64,000 bases of DNA, taken from CALMZY01 sp052033915 (GTDB lineage: Bacteria > Verrucomicrobiota > Kiritimatiellia > CAIQIC01 > JAGNIJ01). The notes under the pieces were generated by a model that was not told the origin of the DNA, made no database searches, and was given only the letters and a program-made list of their open reading frames with translations. The stretch is from positions 183,571 through 247,570 of the forward strand of contig JBPOJF010000013.1 of assembly GCA_052033915.1 (NCBI GenBank). The letters are read 5' to 3'. Below, piece by piece: positions 23,975 through 33,202 of this stretch (positions within the stretch are counted from its first letter, which is position 1; every line of letters begins with the position of its first letter). The translations under genes and the position numbers were made by a program.

Positions 23975-26900
23975 TCAGTCGTCCCACTCGATCATAAACG
24001 AGTTGTGAGCGCCAGGCACATCGTCGGCGGTCCAGCGACCGCTGAAGATTTTCGGCCCCCGCTTCCGCTCCTGCTGGAGATCCATGAAGTTTTCGAATAT
24101 AAAGGGTTCGCCCGTGACCCACTCGTGTCCCTGCTCCGTGGTTTTCAGCCCGAACCAGAACCAGCTTCCGTTGGGGAAGCACGAGTTCACGAAGTCGTTT
24201 TCCTCCTTCGACGTGACGGTCAGAAGATGGGCGCCCAGTTTTTCGCAAAACGCCTTGGACTCCTCCCACGTCATGGATTGGGGGACGAACAGGTAATGGT
24301 GGCCGTTGAACTCCAGGGCAAGCCGGCGAAGCTCTTTCACATCGTTCTGCCGGACCGCAAGAAGGATCTCCACATGGCGCGAGTGTCCTTTTTTCCACTC
24401 GTTCACGATCCATGTATTCCGCGTCCGTTTCAGTTCCGCCGCGGAAATCGTGTCGCAATCGTAACGGAAGTCGTCCGGAGGCGCCTGTTCCAGGAACGGC
24501 TCGCAATTCGTCAGAAGATTCGCGCCGCACACCAACGAGGTCAGCGGAAGGTCGCGGAGCGGCGCAAGGGTTGTGATCCGGTTGGCCTGGCAACTCAATA
24601 TCTTCAGCGGCATGCCGCGCAGCGGTTCGAGCGACTCGATCCGGTTGTCGCCGCAATGAAGGACTCCCAGCGGCATGCCGCGCAGCGGTTCGAGATTGGA
24701 GATGCGATTCCCGCTGCAATTCATGGAGACAATGGACAACCCGCGCAGGGGTTTGAGGCTGTCAATCTCGTTGGCGGAGCAGTACAGCGCGGACAGGTTG
24801 GACATGCCGGACAGGGGTGCCAGGCTGCGGATTCGGTTTCCCCAGCAGGCCAGGAAGGTCAGCGGCATGCCGCGCAGCGGCTCGAGGTCCCGCACACGGC
24901 CCCCGCTGATATTCAACAGCGTGATGGGCAGGCCCCGGAGCGGCTCGAGACTTTCCACGGGACAGCCCTCGCACACGAGGGTGTTGAGGGGCATGCCGCG
25001 CAGCGGCTCGAAGCTCGTGATCGGGTTGCCGAGACAGTTCAGGGTGGTCAGCGGCATTCCCGTCAGGGGTTCCAGGCTCCTGATCCGGTTGTTCGGGCAG
25101 ATCAGGACGACGAGGGGAAGTCCGCGAATCGGATCCAGATCCTGGATGCCGCAGTTTTCGATCGCGAGCGTAAATCCGTCGTTCGTCGCCCGCAAATCGA
25201 AGGGAATATCCGGCCAGGCCAGGCGAAGTTTCTCCTTCCATTCGTCGAGATCGCGCATCATTTGCTGCCGGCGCAGGATATGCCGCTCCGCGGTGCGCGC
25301 TCTCGCCAGCCGCTCGGGATCCGGATACGATTCCATCACTTCTTTCACGAGCGTCATGGCCACGTCGTAGTTGCCTTTCAGGCTCTGCCGGATTGCAATG
25401 TCGAGCATGTCGCTCTTCCACGGCGTGCCCAGCGTGCTGATCTTCACCCGGCTGACGATCGTCTTGGCAAGCCAGCCCACCAGCCCGACAACCGTCCGAT
25501 CGGAACCGGACAACGGATCGGGATCCGCCACATTGAACAGCTCGACGTTATCCACGATCGCCCGGAGCCGATTTCCGATGCGCTCCAAGCGGACCTGGTA
25601 GGTCTTCCCGCGTTCAATGGACGACGCCTGCCGGCGGACCAGCGGACGCCCGGCGCGCTGCACAATATCCACGGAGTTGTCGAAGCCCCCGATTTCGAAC
25701 TTGTAGCCCGTGAGAGGCAACTCGTTGGGCGTTGCGTCGCTGACCGCACTCAGGAAACAACCGATGCAGTTCAGGTACACATGGTCCTGGCGCGCCTCGA
25801 ACTCAATGCGCACATCGATCGGCAGCTCGCCCTTGAAGGCCAGGATCTGCGGCCCGCCGCGCGCCATGTGAAGTTCGCCGTCGCGGACTTCGCACTCGCC
25901 GCCGATGACGTTCCAGCGCGAGAGCGGGTCATCGCCCTTGAAATCCTCGTCAATGACGACGTGCCAGATCTGGCCGTTCTGGTACGCCTCCACTTCCTCC
26001 TGCAGATCCTGAACCGTGGCAAACCGGTCTTCCGGATACAGTTCCAGGCATTTCATGACCGCGTCCGACACCGCCTCGGGAATGCGCCCATCGGGGCAAT
26101 GCGGCAGGAACGGGGGCGGAGAATTCGGATCCGTGCGCAGGTTCCAATCCGTCGGCCGGCGGATGACGCCAAGAAGAATCCGCCGGATCAGGTCGCTGAT
26201 ATTGTTCCCCGAAATCGGCGGCCGCAGCGTCAGGATGCTGTACAGGGTGGCGCCGAGGGAATAGATGTCTGAACGGGCATCGACATGAGTCCCGCCCCGA
26301 ATCCGTTCCGGCGCAATGAACCCGGGCGTTCCGAGAATCCGCCCGGTCGTCGTTCGCGCCGAGGAGTCCACTTTGTCGGGAACCGGCCCGGAAATCCCCT
26401 CCTCCTCTTTCTCTTTGTCTTCCTGGGCTTTCGGGATTTTCTCCATGGGCAGCGGAGCGCCGATGCGGCACGCCAGGCCCCAGTCCATCACCATCACCTC
26501 GCCGAAGTCGCAGACCATGATGTTGTCCGGCTTCAGATCGCAATGCGCGATCCCCTTGGAGTGGGAATACGCGACGGCGTCGCAGACTTTCTGAAAAATA
26601 TTCAGCAGGCGGGAGAGAGGAAACTGTTCCGCATAGGTTCCCTTGCCCTTGCGGATGCCGAGCAGAATCTCCGTGAGCGTGATGCCGCGGATATACTTCA
26701 TCGTGTAGAACGCGTTTTTATCGACATCGAATCCCAGTTCGTGGATCGGCGGGATGTTGGGATGCTCGAGCCGCGAGGTGATCTGCGCCTCCTCGATGAA
26801 CCGCTCGACGTCCTCCTGGGGAATCTCGCGGTTCTGCGGCAGGGCCTTGATGGCGACGACGCGCCGGCAACTCAAATCCAGGGCCTCGCGAACCACGCCC

Positions 26901-27160
26901 ATGCCGCCCTCGGCGACCACGGGCCCCAGCTTGTACTTGTCGCCGCCCTGAACACAAAGGACCTGGCGGAACTCCGTCTCGTCGAGCCGATCCCTGCCTT
27001 CGCTATTCGGCGGCAAGTCGATCGTTTCCCTTTTTATCGAGCCGGCAGGCTTGTTGGGGATCGTGATGTTCAATGAGGAAGTCGGCGGCGGAAGCGATAT
27101 CGGTCCCTCGCCCTTGATTACCGACGGTTTGGGCAGCTTCTTCATGCGCAATACCGACAT
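23975..27160 (-). CDS. Ser/Thr protein kinase with leucine-rich repeats and C-type-lectin-like domain
   Basis: A 1061-residue multidomain protein. Residues about 75-400 are a Hanks-type kinase: AEGGMGVV loop, Lys105 in VAIK, HCDLKPDN (206-213) with catalytic Asp, and MDWG in place of DFG. HCD replaces HRD, so this is a non-RD kinase. A concanavalin-like beta domain follows (WHVVIDEDFKGDDPL onward). Next comes a run of about ten leucine-rich repeats of 20-23 residues built on PLRGMPLxxLxCxxNxI. The C-terminal 100 residues resemble a C-type lectin domain (TWEESKAFCEKLGAHLLTV, FWFGLK, GRWTADD). No membrane helix is obvious, which is odd for a lectin module. ATGs at 27145 and 27160 are both possible starts. 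Confidence 0.88.
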   Translation of the reverse strand: MSVLRMKKLPKPSVIKGEGPISLPPPTSSLNITIPNKPAGSIKRETIDLPPNSEGRDRLDETEFRQVLCVQGGDKYKLGPVVAEGGMGVVREALDLSCRRVVAIKALPQNREIPQEDVERFIEEAQITSRLEHPNIPPIHELGFDVDKNAFYTMKYIRGITLTEILLGIRKGKGTYAEQFPLSRLLNIFQKVCDAVAYSHSKGIAHCDLKPDNIMVCDFGEVMVMDWGLACRIGAPLPMEKIPKAQEDKEKEEEGISGPVPDKVDSSARTTTGRILGTPGFIAPERIRGGTHVDARSDIYSLGATLYSILTLRPPISGNNISDLIRRILLGVIRRPTDWNLRTDPNSPPPFLPHCPDGRIPEAVSDAVMKCLELYPEDRFATVQDLQEEVEAYQNGQIWHVVIDEDFKGDDPLSRWNVIGGECEVRDGELHMARGGPQILAFKGELPIDVRIEFEARQDHVYLNCIGCFLSAVSDATPNELPLTGYKFEIGGFDNSVDIVQRAGRPLVRRQASSIERGKTYQVRLERIGNRLRAIVDNVELFNVADPDPLSGSDRTVVGLVGWLAKTIVSRVKISTLGTPWKSDMLDIAIRQSLKGNYDVAMTLVKEVMESYPDPERLARARTAERHILRRQQMMRDLDEWKEKLRLAWPDIPFDLRATNDGFTLAIENCGIQDLDPIRGLPLVVLICPNNRIRSLEPLTGMPLTTLNCLGNPITSFEPLRGMPLNTLVCEGCPVESLEPLRGLPITLLNISGGRVRDLEPLRGMPLTFLACWGNRIRSLAPLSGMSNLSALYCSANEIDSLKPLRGLSIVSMNCSGNRISNLEPLRGMPLGVLHCGDNRIESLEPLRGMPLKILSCQANRITTLAPLRDLPLTSLVCGANLLTNCEPFLEQAPPDDFRYDCDTISAAELKRTRNTWIVNEWKKGHSRHVEILLAVRQNDVKELRRLALEFNGHHYLFVPQSMTWEESKAFCEKLGAHLLTVTSKEENDFVNSCFPNGSWFWFGLKTTEQGHEWVTGEPFIFENFMDLQQERKRGPKIFSGRWTADDVPGAHNSFMIEWDD

Positions 27161-27307
27161 TACCCAATAATCAACTGAGCAGGAATTGTAAAGGAAATGG
27201 CTTGAAAACTCACGCTGTTGAGATCCTTTTTCATCTCCCTTGAAAATCTCGTTGACCCGCGCGCCGGCGGCGGGAATCATGACCCCACGGTTGAAAGGCC
27301 GCTCGTT

Positions 27308-27589
27308 ATGGTGATTGGACTCCTCCAGGCACAATTGAGCATTCCGGATTCGCGGTCCCTGAAAGACAAGCGACAGGTCCTGCGCAGCCTCAAAGACCGC
27401 GCGATCAACAAGTGGAACGTCAGCGTGGCCGAAGTGGATAAACAGGATCTGTGGCAGGCCGCCGTGCTTGCCTTCGTCACGGTCGCGGCGGAGAAAGTCG
27501 TGGTGGAAAAACGGCTTTCGGAAATCGCCGACACGCTCCGGTGCGATCCACGATACGTGCTCCTGGATTACGAGACGCAGTTGCTCTGA
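27308..27589 (+). CDS. DUF503 (YlxP-like) protein
   Basis: A 93-residue member of the DUF503/YlxP family, beginning MVIGLLQAQLSIPDSRSLKDKRQVLRSL, with VAEVDKQDLWQAAVLAFVTVA in the centre. Homologues are often encoded near rbfA, nusA or infB and are suspected of a role in ribosome or RNA metabolism, but the function is not established. Here it stands alone between the divergent kinase gene and a converging maf gene. The start is the ATG at 27308, matching the family N terminus; the frame is open further upstream. Confidence 0.88.
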   Translation: MVIGLLQAQLSIPDSRSLKDKRQVLRSLKDRAINKWNVSVAEVDKQDLWQAAVLAFVTVAAEKVVVEKRLSEIADTLRCDPRYVLLDYETQLL

Positions 27590-27595
27590 CGGGGA

Positions 27596-27642
27596 AGTCC
27601 AAGGTCCAAAGTTTTCTGCGTCTGATTTTGGACTTTAGACTG
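27596..27642. repeat. TCCAAGG/TCCAAAG inverted repeat supplying the maf stop codon
   Basis: AGTCCAAGGTCCAAAGTT, a spacer and TTTGGACTTTAGAC form an inverted pair between the DUF503 gene and maf. The TAA stop of maf (27635-27637 on the minus strand) lies inside the right arm. Confidence 0.75.
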
Positions 27643-28258
27643 CTGTTTTCCCAAACAACGGGACCTTGAACTCCCGCACCAGCACATCCAGCAGCTCAGC
27701 CATCGGCAGCCCGACCACATTCGTGTACGAACCCTGGATGCTTCTCACGAGAAACGAGCCGATGCCCTGGATTGCGTACGCGCCGGCCTTGTCCATCGGC
27801 TCGCCGGACGCGATGTAGAAATTGATGTCCTGCGCCGTGAGCTTCTTGAACTCCACGATCGTGCTCGTCACGAAGCTGCGCTTCCTCTTGCCCTGCGTTA
27901 CACAGACGCCGGTGATCACTTCGTGCTCGCGGCCGCTGAGCCGCTTCAGCATCCGCCGAGCGTCGGCCGCGTCCTTCGGCTTGCCGAGGATGGTTTTGCC
28001 GAGGACGACGCTCGTGTCGGCGGCGATGACGACGGGACGCGGGCCGACGCGGGACACAACGTCGAGCGCCTTGTCCGCCGCAAGCCGCCTCGCGAAACGG
28101 CCGGGCTCCTCGCGCTTCTCCGGCTGCTCGTCAACGCGCGGAAGGACCACCTTGAAGGACAGCCCGAGCTGTTTCAGAAACTCGCGGCGGCGCGGGGAGG
28201 AGCTAGCGAGGATGATTGCCGGACACTTGGAGCCTGAACCCTGAACCCTGAGTTTCAT
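27635..28258 (-). CDS. maf: Maf-like nucleoside triphosphate pyrophosphatase
   Basis: Maf proteins hydrolyse non-canonical or pyrimidine NTPs and are also linked to septum control. The 207-residue product contains IILASSSPRRREFLKQLG, VIAADTSVVLGKTILGKP with the catalytic Asp, and AGAYAIQGIGSFLV with YTNVVGLPM at the C terminus. The N-terminal dozen residues (KLRVQGSGSK) come from a CTGAACC tandem repeat rather than family sequence, and the stop codon lies in another repeat, so both ends look remodelled. The ATG at 28258 overlaps the gnd stop (ATGA). Confidence 0.92.
   Translation of the reverse strand: MKLRVQGSGSKCPAIILASSSPRRREFLKQLGLSFKVVLPRVDEQPEKREEPGRFARRLAADKALDVVSRVGPRPVVIAADTSVVLGKTILGKPKDAADARRMLKRLSGREHEVITGVCVTQGKRKRSFVTSTIVEFKKLTAQDINFYIASGEPMDKAGAYAIQGIGSFLVRSIQGSYTNVVGLPMAELLDVLVREFKVPLFGKTAV
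28226..28252. repeat. Tandem CTGAACC heptamers at the 5' end of maf
   Basis: Three copies of a CTGAACC/CTGAGCC-like unit occupy the first codons of maf. They lie directly behind its ATG and encode a non-family extension. Confidence 0.7.
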
Positions 28259-29673
28259 GAAGAAATCCATTCCGCGTGCATAAACTGCCCGCGCGGCCTG
28301 TCGATTCGTTCAAACGTGTGCGCGCCGAAGAAGTCGCGCTGGGCCTGCAACAGGTTCGCCGGCAACTGCGCGGAGCGGTAGCTGTCGTAGTACGCAAGCG
28401 CCGCGCTGAACGTCGGCACCGGGATTCCCAGCTTGACCGCCTCGCGCACGACGCGGCGCCAGCCCGACTGCGATTTCGCGACGGCCTTCTTGAAATACTT
28501 GTCGAGGAGGAGATTGGCGAGCGCGGGTTTGCGGTCGTATGCTTCCGCGATCCGGTTCAGGAACTGCGCGCGGATGATGCAGCCGCCGCGCCACAGCAGC
28601 GCGATAGCGCCCGGCTTCAGGCCCCACTTGTACTCCGCGTCGGCCGCCTGCATCATGGCAAATCCCTGTGCATAGGAGCAAATCTTCGACGCATACAGCG
28701 ACTGCCGGATGGCCTCGGTGAACGTCCGCCGGTCTCCCGCGAATTTCGACCGCGGACCCTTCAACTCGCGCGACGCGGCGATCCGCTGGTCCTTCAGCGC
28801 CGACATGCTGCGCGCGAACACGGCTTCGGTGATGAGCGTCAGCGGAACGCCCAGGTCGAGCGCGATCTGGCTGGTCCACTTTCCCGTGCCCTTCTGCCCC
28901 GCGGCATCCAGGATCATGTCCACGAGATAGTTCCCGGTCGCGGAGTCCTTCTTCGTGAAAATCCGCGACGTGATCTCGATCAGGTACGAATCCAGCTCGG
29001 TCTTGTTCCACGCGGCGAAGACTTCATGAAGTTCAGGCGGCGTCATGCCGAGCGCGCCTTTCAGCAGCGCGTACGCTTCGCCGATCAGTTGCATGTCGCC
29101 GTACTCGATGCCGTTGTGAACCATCTTCACAAAGTGACCCGCCCCGCCGGGCCCGACCCAGTCACAGCACGGCGCATTCTCGACCTTCGCGGCCATGTCC
29201 TGGAAAATTGTCTTCACGTGCGGCCACGCGGCGGCCGACCCGCCCGGCATGATGCTCGGGCCATTGAGCGCGCCCTCCTCGCCGCCGGACACGCCCGTGC
29301 CGATGTAGAGGAAGCCCTTCGACTCCGCTTCTTTCATCCGCCGCTCGGTGTCGGGGAAGTACGAGTTGCCCCCGTCGATCAGGATGTCGCCCGGTTCGAG
29401 CAGTGGGAACAGTTGGCGGATCAGTTCGTCCACCGCCGCGCCGGCTTTCACCATCATCATGATCCGGCGCGGCGTCTTCAGCGCGGCAACGAGCTCCCGC
29501 AGGCTGCGCGCCCCGACAATACTCCGGCCCGCCGCGCGGCCGGCGAGGAAGTCGTCCACTTTCGACACGGTCCGGTTGAAAACGGCGACGGTTTGGCCGT
29601 GGTTGGCCATGTTCAGAACGAGATTCTCGCCCATGACGGCGAGCCCGATCAATCCGATGTCAGCCTGGGGCAT
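28255..29673 (-). CDS. gnd: 6-phosphogluconate dehydrogenase, decarboxylating
   Basis: Gnd oxidises 6-phosphogluconate to ribulose 5-phosphate and CO2 with NADP+ in the pentose phosphate pathway. At 472 residues it is the long, E. coli-type form. ADIGLIGLAVMGENL is the nucleotide-binding start, GGNSYFPDTERR and GPSIMPGG are substrate-site signatures, and MVHNGIEYGDMQLI with IGEAYALLK belongs to the catalytic helix. AAGGGAGAT before the ATG at 29673 fixes the start. It leads a two-gene unit with maf, and no zwf is nearby. Confidence 0.97.
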   Translation of the reverse strand: MPQADIGLIGLAVMGENLVLNMANHGQTVAVFNRTVSKVDDFLAGRAAGRSIVGARSLRELVAALKTPRRIMMMVKAGAAVDELIRQLFPLLEPGDILIDGGNSYFPDTERRMKEAESKGFLYIGTGVSGGEEGALNGPSIMPGGSAAAWPHVKTIFQDMAAKVENAPCCDWVGPGGAGHFVKMVHNGIEYGDMQLIGEAYALLKGALGMTPPELHEVFAAWNKTELDSYLIEITSRIFTKKDSATGNYLVDMILDAAGQKGTGKWTSQIALDLGVPLTLITEAVFARSMSALKDQRIAASRELKGPRSKFAGDRRTFTEAIRQSLYASKICSYAQGFAMMQAADAEYKWGLKPGAIALLWRGGCIIRAQFLNRIAEAYDRKPALANLLLDKYFKKAVAKSQSGWRRVVREAVKLGIPVPTFSAALAYYDSYRSAQLPANLLQAQRDFFGAHTFERIDRPRGQFMHAEWISS

Positions 29674-29717
29674 GGAGATCTCCCTTCGGCGCACAATGTG
29701 CCATAACGGAGGCCGGA

Positions 29718-29765
29718 TTTCCAATCCCTGGAGAAACCCGCCGCCCTTGTTCCAACCCTTGGCGG
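29718..29765. repeat. Paired TTCCAA/TTGGAA palindromes between gnd and rsmB
   Basis: TTTCCAATCCCTGGA is centred near 29726 and TTCCAA-CCC-TTGG near 29757, about 31 bases apart. They lie in the 162-base gap between the rsmB stop and the gnd start (both minus strand). Confidence 0.7.
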
Positions 29766-29835
29766 TTTTTCAGACGCCGGGCGGACACGGAGAGGCAAAC
29801 AAGGCAAAGGAATAGAAGACAGGAAACCTGCAACT

Positions 29836-31068
29836 TCATTTCCGCACCAGTAACGCCGCGAAGGCGCCATCCGTCCCCGACTCGGGAGGAAAAAGCCGGC
29901 GCGAGTCCGCGAGCCTGAATTGGGGATGGCGCGCCAGCCACCGGTCGATCCGGCCTTCGTTCTCCTCGAGTTCGAGGCTGCACGTGCTATAGACGATGCG
30001 GCCGCCGTCGGCGAGCCGCTCGGCGGCCGCGTCGAGGATCGCCGCCTGCTTGTCGCAGGCCGCGCGGAGGCGCTCCGGCGAGAACCGCCAGCGCACGTCC
30101 GGCCGCCGGCGGATGACGCCGGTGTTGGTGCAGGGAACGTCGAGAAGAATGGCGTCGAAGCGCGCGGCCATTCTCTGTTTCGTGACATCGCCTTCGATCA
30201 CTTGAATGAAATCCCATTTCAGCCGTGCGATGTTCTCGCGGAGCGGCTGGAGTCGGTCGGCGGCCGGGTCCATCGCGACGAGCGTCCCCTGCCCTTTCAT
30301 CATCTCGGCGATCTGCAGGGTCTTTCCGCCGGGCGCGGCGCAGGCGTCGAGAACCGTTTCGCCGGGCTTCGCATCCAGGAGTTCGGGCGCGACGGAGGTG
30401 GACGGGTCCTGGACGTAGAATGCGCCTTCGGCGAAACCCGGGACGTCCGTCACGCTCACACCGCGGGGCAGGATCAGGAAGCGGTCCGGCGCGAACGGGT
30501 GCGGCTGTCCCTCGATCGAATATTTTCTGTTCGTGCGCACCACGACGTCTGCGCGCCGATTGTTCCACTCGCACAGCCGCGCCATTGCCGCATCGCCGAA
30601 TTGCTTCGTCCAGCGGTCGATCAACAGTTTCGGATGGGAGAGGCGCGTGGTGAGCGGCTGTTTTTCCAGGGCCTGGAAAATCCGCCGCTTGTCCGCCTGC
30701 GCGCGGCGCAGGACGGCGTTGACGAAATTCGCGGCCTTCTCGCCGCCGGCCGCTTTCGCCGCCTCCACGGTTTCGTTCACGGCGGCGTACTCCTGCACGT
30801 CGTCCATGAATAGAAGCTGGTAGAGCCCGACCAGAATGCAGGCGTCCACCGCCGGCCGCGGCCGTTGCTGGACGCGGCGATCCCGGATCCAGGTCAGCGC
30901 GCCGTACCACCGGACGATGCCGAGCACCACTTCCATGACAAAAGCGCGGGCGTTCTCGACGGCGTCGAGTTCGCGGTCGGGAAACGTGTCGGACTTGATC
31001 CACGAGCTGACGATGCGCGCGGCGGCGAGGCGCGAATTGGAAGAACGGCGGTTGTCGTTTTGCGTCAT
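29836..31068 (-). CDS. rsmB: 16S rRNA (cytosine-C5-)-methyltransferase RsmB-like
   Basis: A 410-residue RNA m5C methyltransferase. Residues 1-135 resemble the NusB-like RNA-binding domain of RsmB, with a short linker and then a Rossmann SAM domain: LDACAAPGGKTLQIAEMM, LLDVPCTNTGVIRRRPD and YSTCSLELEENEG. The cysteines in PCT and TCS are the release and nucleophile residues. RsmB methylates C967 of 16S rRNA. Around residue 135 the stretch FQALEKQ is encoded by a TTTTCCA/TGGAAAA palindrome (30661-30680), one of the dispersed repeats. The ATG at 31068 (MTQNDNRR) is the likely start. Confidence 0.92.
   Translation of the reverse strand: MTQNDNRRSSNSRLAAARIVSSWIKSDTFPDRELDAVENARAFVMEVVLGIVRWYGALTWIRDRRVQQRPRPAVDACILVGLYQLLFMDDVQEYAAVNETVEAAKAAGGEKAANFVNAVLRRAQADKRRIFQALEKQPLTTRLSHPKLLIDRWTKQFGDAAMARLCEWNNRRADVVVRTNRKYSIEGQPHPFAPDRFLILPRGVSVTDVPGFAEGAFYVQDPSTSVAPELLDAKPGETVLDACAAPGGKTLQIAEMMKGQGTLVAMDPAADRLQPLRENIARLKWDFIQVIEGDVTKQRMAARFDAILLDVPCTNTGVIRRRPDVRWRFSPERLRAACDKQAAILDAAAERLADGGRIVYSTCSLELEENEGRIDRWLARHPQFRLADSRRLFPPESGTDGAFAALLVRK
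30661..30680. repeat. TTTTCCA-GGGCC-TGGAAAA palindrome inside rsmB
   Basis: A single copy of the dispersed palindrome with 7-base arms, in frame within rsmB. Read on the coding strand it gives FQALEK, close to FQPLEK in the pseudopilin at 17107. Confidence 0.65.
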
Positions 31069-31388
31069 GACAGGGCACACACTACACAGGAAGACGGGGC
31101 GGATTCAAATTTACTTCAGCGGTCGGGGGCGGGGATACAGCCGGCGGCAGGTGGGGGGGAGGGAGTAAATGTCCGTCTTGATCTCGGAAGAGGTCGTCAC
31201 ACACTCCAGCTTCCTGCCGGATGTACCCAACAGATGTTTCAACAAATCCATGACGGTTGGGCGTCTGAGTGTGTCACTGTTCATGGTGGTTTTTTCAATC
31301 TCGTTGACGACTATACCCTGGAATCCCCGTTTGCGTATAGAAACCGGCTTGTAACAATCGAGCGCAGGGAACTAGACTGCCGGCACCG
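31069..31388. other. 320-base intergenic region, no gene seen
   Basis: The region lies between divergent rsmB and the 3D-domain gene. It contains a G-run near 31150 and several short imperfect repeats of GTGTG/CACAC type. I see no tRNA, convincing ORF or well-spaced promoter. Confidence 0.5.
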
Positions 31389-31856
31389 ATGAATTGGCGG
31401 TTCGGTCTTATTCTCCTGGCCATCCTGTCCGGCGGCACCGGCTGTTTCGTGCGCGATGTGCGCTGGTCCCCCATCCGGCCCCCGCGGCACTCACCCGGAC
31501 GGACCTATGTGATTGAAACGACGGGCTACTGTCCCTGCGGCGACTGTTGCGGATGGGAGCGAAACTGGATGTTCCGGCCCGTGATCTCGTCGGGCCCGAA
31601 CCGAGGGAAACCCAAGGCGGTAGGCGTCACGGCGAGCGGCGCGCGCGCGAAGAAGGGCACTCTCGCGGCGGACACGTCAATCTTCCCCTTCGGCACCGTG
31701 ATGTATATTCCGGGCTACGGCTATGGACGCGTCGAAGACCGCGGGAGCGGCATCCGGGGATATCACGTTGACCTCTTTTTCCAGAGCCATCGTCATGCCG
31801 CCGAGTGGGGGCGGGCGAAGAAAAAGGTTACGGTCTGGAAGAACGGCGCGAAATAG
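31389..31856 (+). CDS. 3D-domain (MltA-type) lipoprotein-like protein
   Basis: A 155-residue exported protein. The N-terminal hydrophobic segment ends at GGTGC, an imperfect lipobox. The rest is a 3D domain, named for its three aspartates, as in the C-terminal part of MltA and Firmicute resuscitation proteins. GVTASGARAKKGTLAADTSIFPFG and YGRVEDRGSGIRGYHVDLFF hold those Asp residues. The family cleaves or binds peptidoglycan. CPCGDCCGW, rich in cysteines, precedes the core as in other stand-alone 3D proteins. No partner gene is adjacent. Confidence 0.85.
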   Translation: MNWRFGLILLAILSGGTGCFVRDVRWSPIRPPRHSPGRTYVIETTGYCPCGDCCGWERNWMFRPVISSGPNRGKPKAVGVTASGARAKKGTLAADTSIFPFGTVMYIPGYGYGRVEDRGSGIRGYHVDLFFQSHRHAAEWGRAKKKVTVWKNGAK

Positions 31857-31999
31857 GCAATCCCGCTATCGGAAGAGGCCGCGGCAACACGCTCGAATTG
31901 ACCTGGACGGCGTACCTCGACTCCCTCGCGCTCGGACGGGACGGCGAAGCAGCGCCCGCCTCGCTTATCCGGCCCATTTTCAAAAAAAGACCGAGAACG

Positions 32000-33151
32000 T
32001 CAAACCGCGCTGAAGCCCAGCGCGGCGACCTGACCGGCGAGAATGCGGTTGGCGTTCTGCAGGCGCACGGTTGTGGCCGCGAATTCCCGGCGGTCGGGAT
32101 ACGTCCGACGCAGGGTGTCGAAATGCGTGGCGCGGGCGGATTCTTCGCGGATGAGACTCGCTCTCAAAGCGCGGTCATCCGATTCAATATCGTAGGCGGC
32201 CTTCACGATTTCCCAGAGAACCGCCTCGTCGGATTTGCCTTTTGCGTCGGCCAGAATCTCCGGCGCTTTCGGCGGCGGCAGAATCTTCTCGTCCGGCGCC
32301 CACTTCGGATCTGCCTCCAGGAAGTGACAGGCCTCCCGGTACACCTGGAGCGTGCCGTTCAGCCGTCCTTCGAACGACCAGCCTGCAATGTGCGAAGTGC
32401 CCAGGTCGATCTTCTCCAGCAGTGGTCGGGGAATCAGCGGCTCGCCTTCCCACACGTCCAGCACGGCATGCCCGACAAATCCCTTCTCCAGCGCGAACAA
32501 CAACCCGTCCGACTCCACCGCTTCACCGCGCGCGGCATTGATGAAGATCGCGCCGGGCCTCATGCGGGAGAAGAACGAACAGTTCGCCATGTGAAAGGTC
32601 GGAAACGGGCCCGCACGGGTCAGCGGAACGTGCAGTGTAATGATATCGGAATCGCGCAGGACGTTTTCGATGGGAACAAAACCCGGATCATCGGACGCGA
32701 GCGCCAGCGGGGGATCGTTCCGGAGGACCGTCATGCCCAGCGCTTCCGCTTTCTTCACGACGCAGCTGCCGACCCGGCCAACGCCCACGACGCCGAGCGT
32801 CTTCCCGGCGAGGTCGAAATGGTGGCGCTGGCCCAGGCACAACAGCGCGGCCACCACGTACTCGGAAACGCTGTTCGCGTTGCAGCCCGGCGCGGCGCAC
32901 CACGCGATGCCGGCATAATCCAGGTACTCCGTTTCGAGGTGATCGTAGCCCGCGGTCGCGGTTCCGACAAAGCCGACACGCGTCCCTTCGAGAAGCCGGG
33001 CGGTGATTCTCGTCTTGGAGCGGACAATCAGCATGTCCGCGTTTTTCAGGATTTCGTTGGAAAGCTCGTAATCGGGGACGACCGCGACGTCGCCAAGGGT
33101 CTGAAACGCTTCCCGCCCGAAGAGCACACTGGCTGCGCAGACAATCTTCAC
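32000..33151 (-). CDS. pdxB: Erythronate-4-phosphate dehydrogenase-like protein (PdxB family)
   Basis: A 383-residue D-2-hydroxyacid dehydrogenase. It follows E. coli PdxB closely: MKIVCAASVLFGREAF start, VRSKTRITARLLEG, FVGTATAGYDHLET, AAPGCNANSVSEYVV, LGVVGVGRVGS (NAD site), VVLDVWEGEP-like VLDVWEGEPLI and GTSHIAGWSFEGRLNGT. PdxB oxidises 4-phosphoerythronate in the DXP-independent-to-PLP branch of vitamin B6 synthesis. The GTG at 33151 gives the family N terminus. It is the last gene of the minus-strand run that carries the ebo genes, 81 bases after eboE, with a TCCAAAG repeat between them. A role on an ebo metabolite rather than B6 is possible. Confidence 0.82.
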   Translation of the reverse strand: MKIVCAASVLFGREAFQTLGDVAVVPDYELSNEILKNADMLIVRSKTRITARLLEGTRVGFVGTATAGYDHLETEYLDYAGIAWCAAPGCNANSVSEYVVAALLCLGQRHHFDLAGKTLGVVGVGRVGSCVVKKAEALGMTVLRNDPPLALASDDPGFVPIENVLRDSDIITLHVPLTRAGPFPTFHMANCSFFSRMRPGAIFINAARGEAVESDGLLFALEKGFVGHAVLDVWEGEPLIPRPLLEKIDLGTSHIAGWSFEGRLNGTLQVYREACHFLEADPKWAPDEKILPPPKAPEILADAKGKSDEAVLWEIVKAAYDIESDDRALRASLIREESARATHFDTLRRTYPDRREFAATTVRLQNANRILAGQVAALGFSAV

Positions 33152-33202
33152 GGGCGGATTGTGGAACGGCCCCCAGCGCAGGACAAGCCTGAAAGCAAGG
33201 AT

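Noticed and set aside
23859..24719. Minus-strand frame running over the tRNA-Val gene
   Set aside because: It covers the tRNA and the 3' end of the kinase gene out of frame; its C terminus is translated tRNA.
24005..26272. Plus-strand frame of 755 codons opposite the kinase-LRR gene
   Set aside because: An antisense shadow of repetitive LRR codons.
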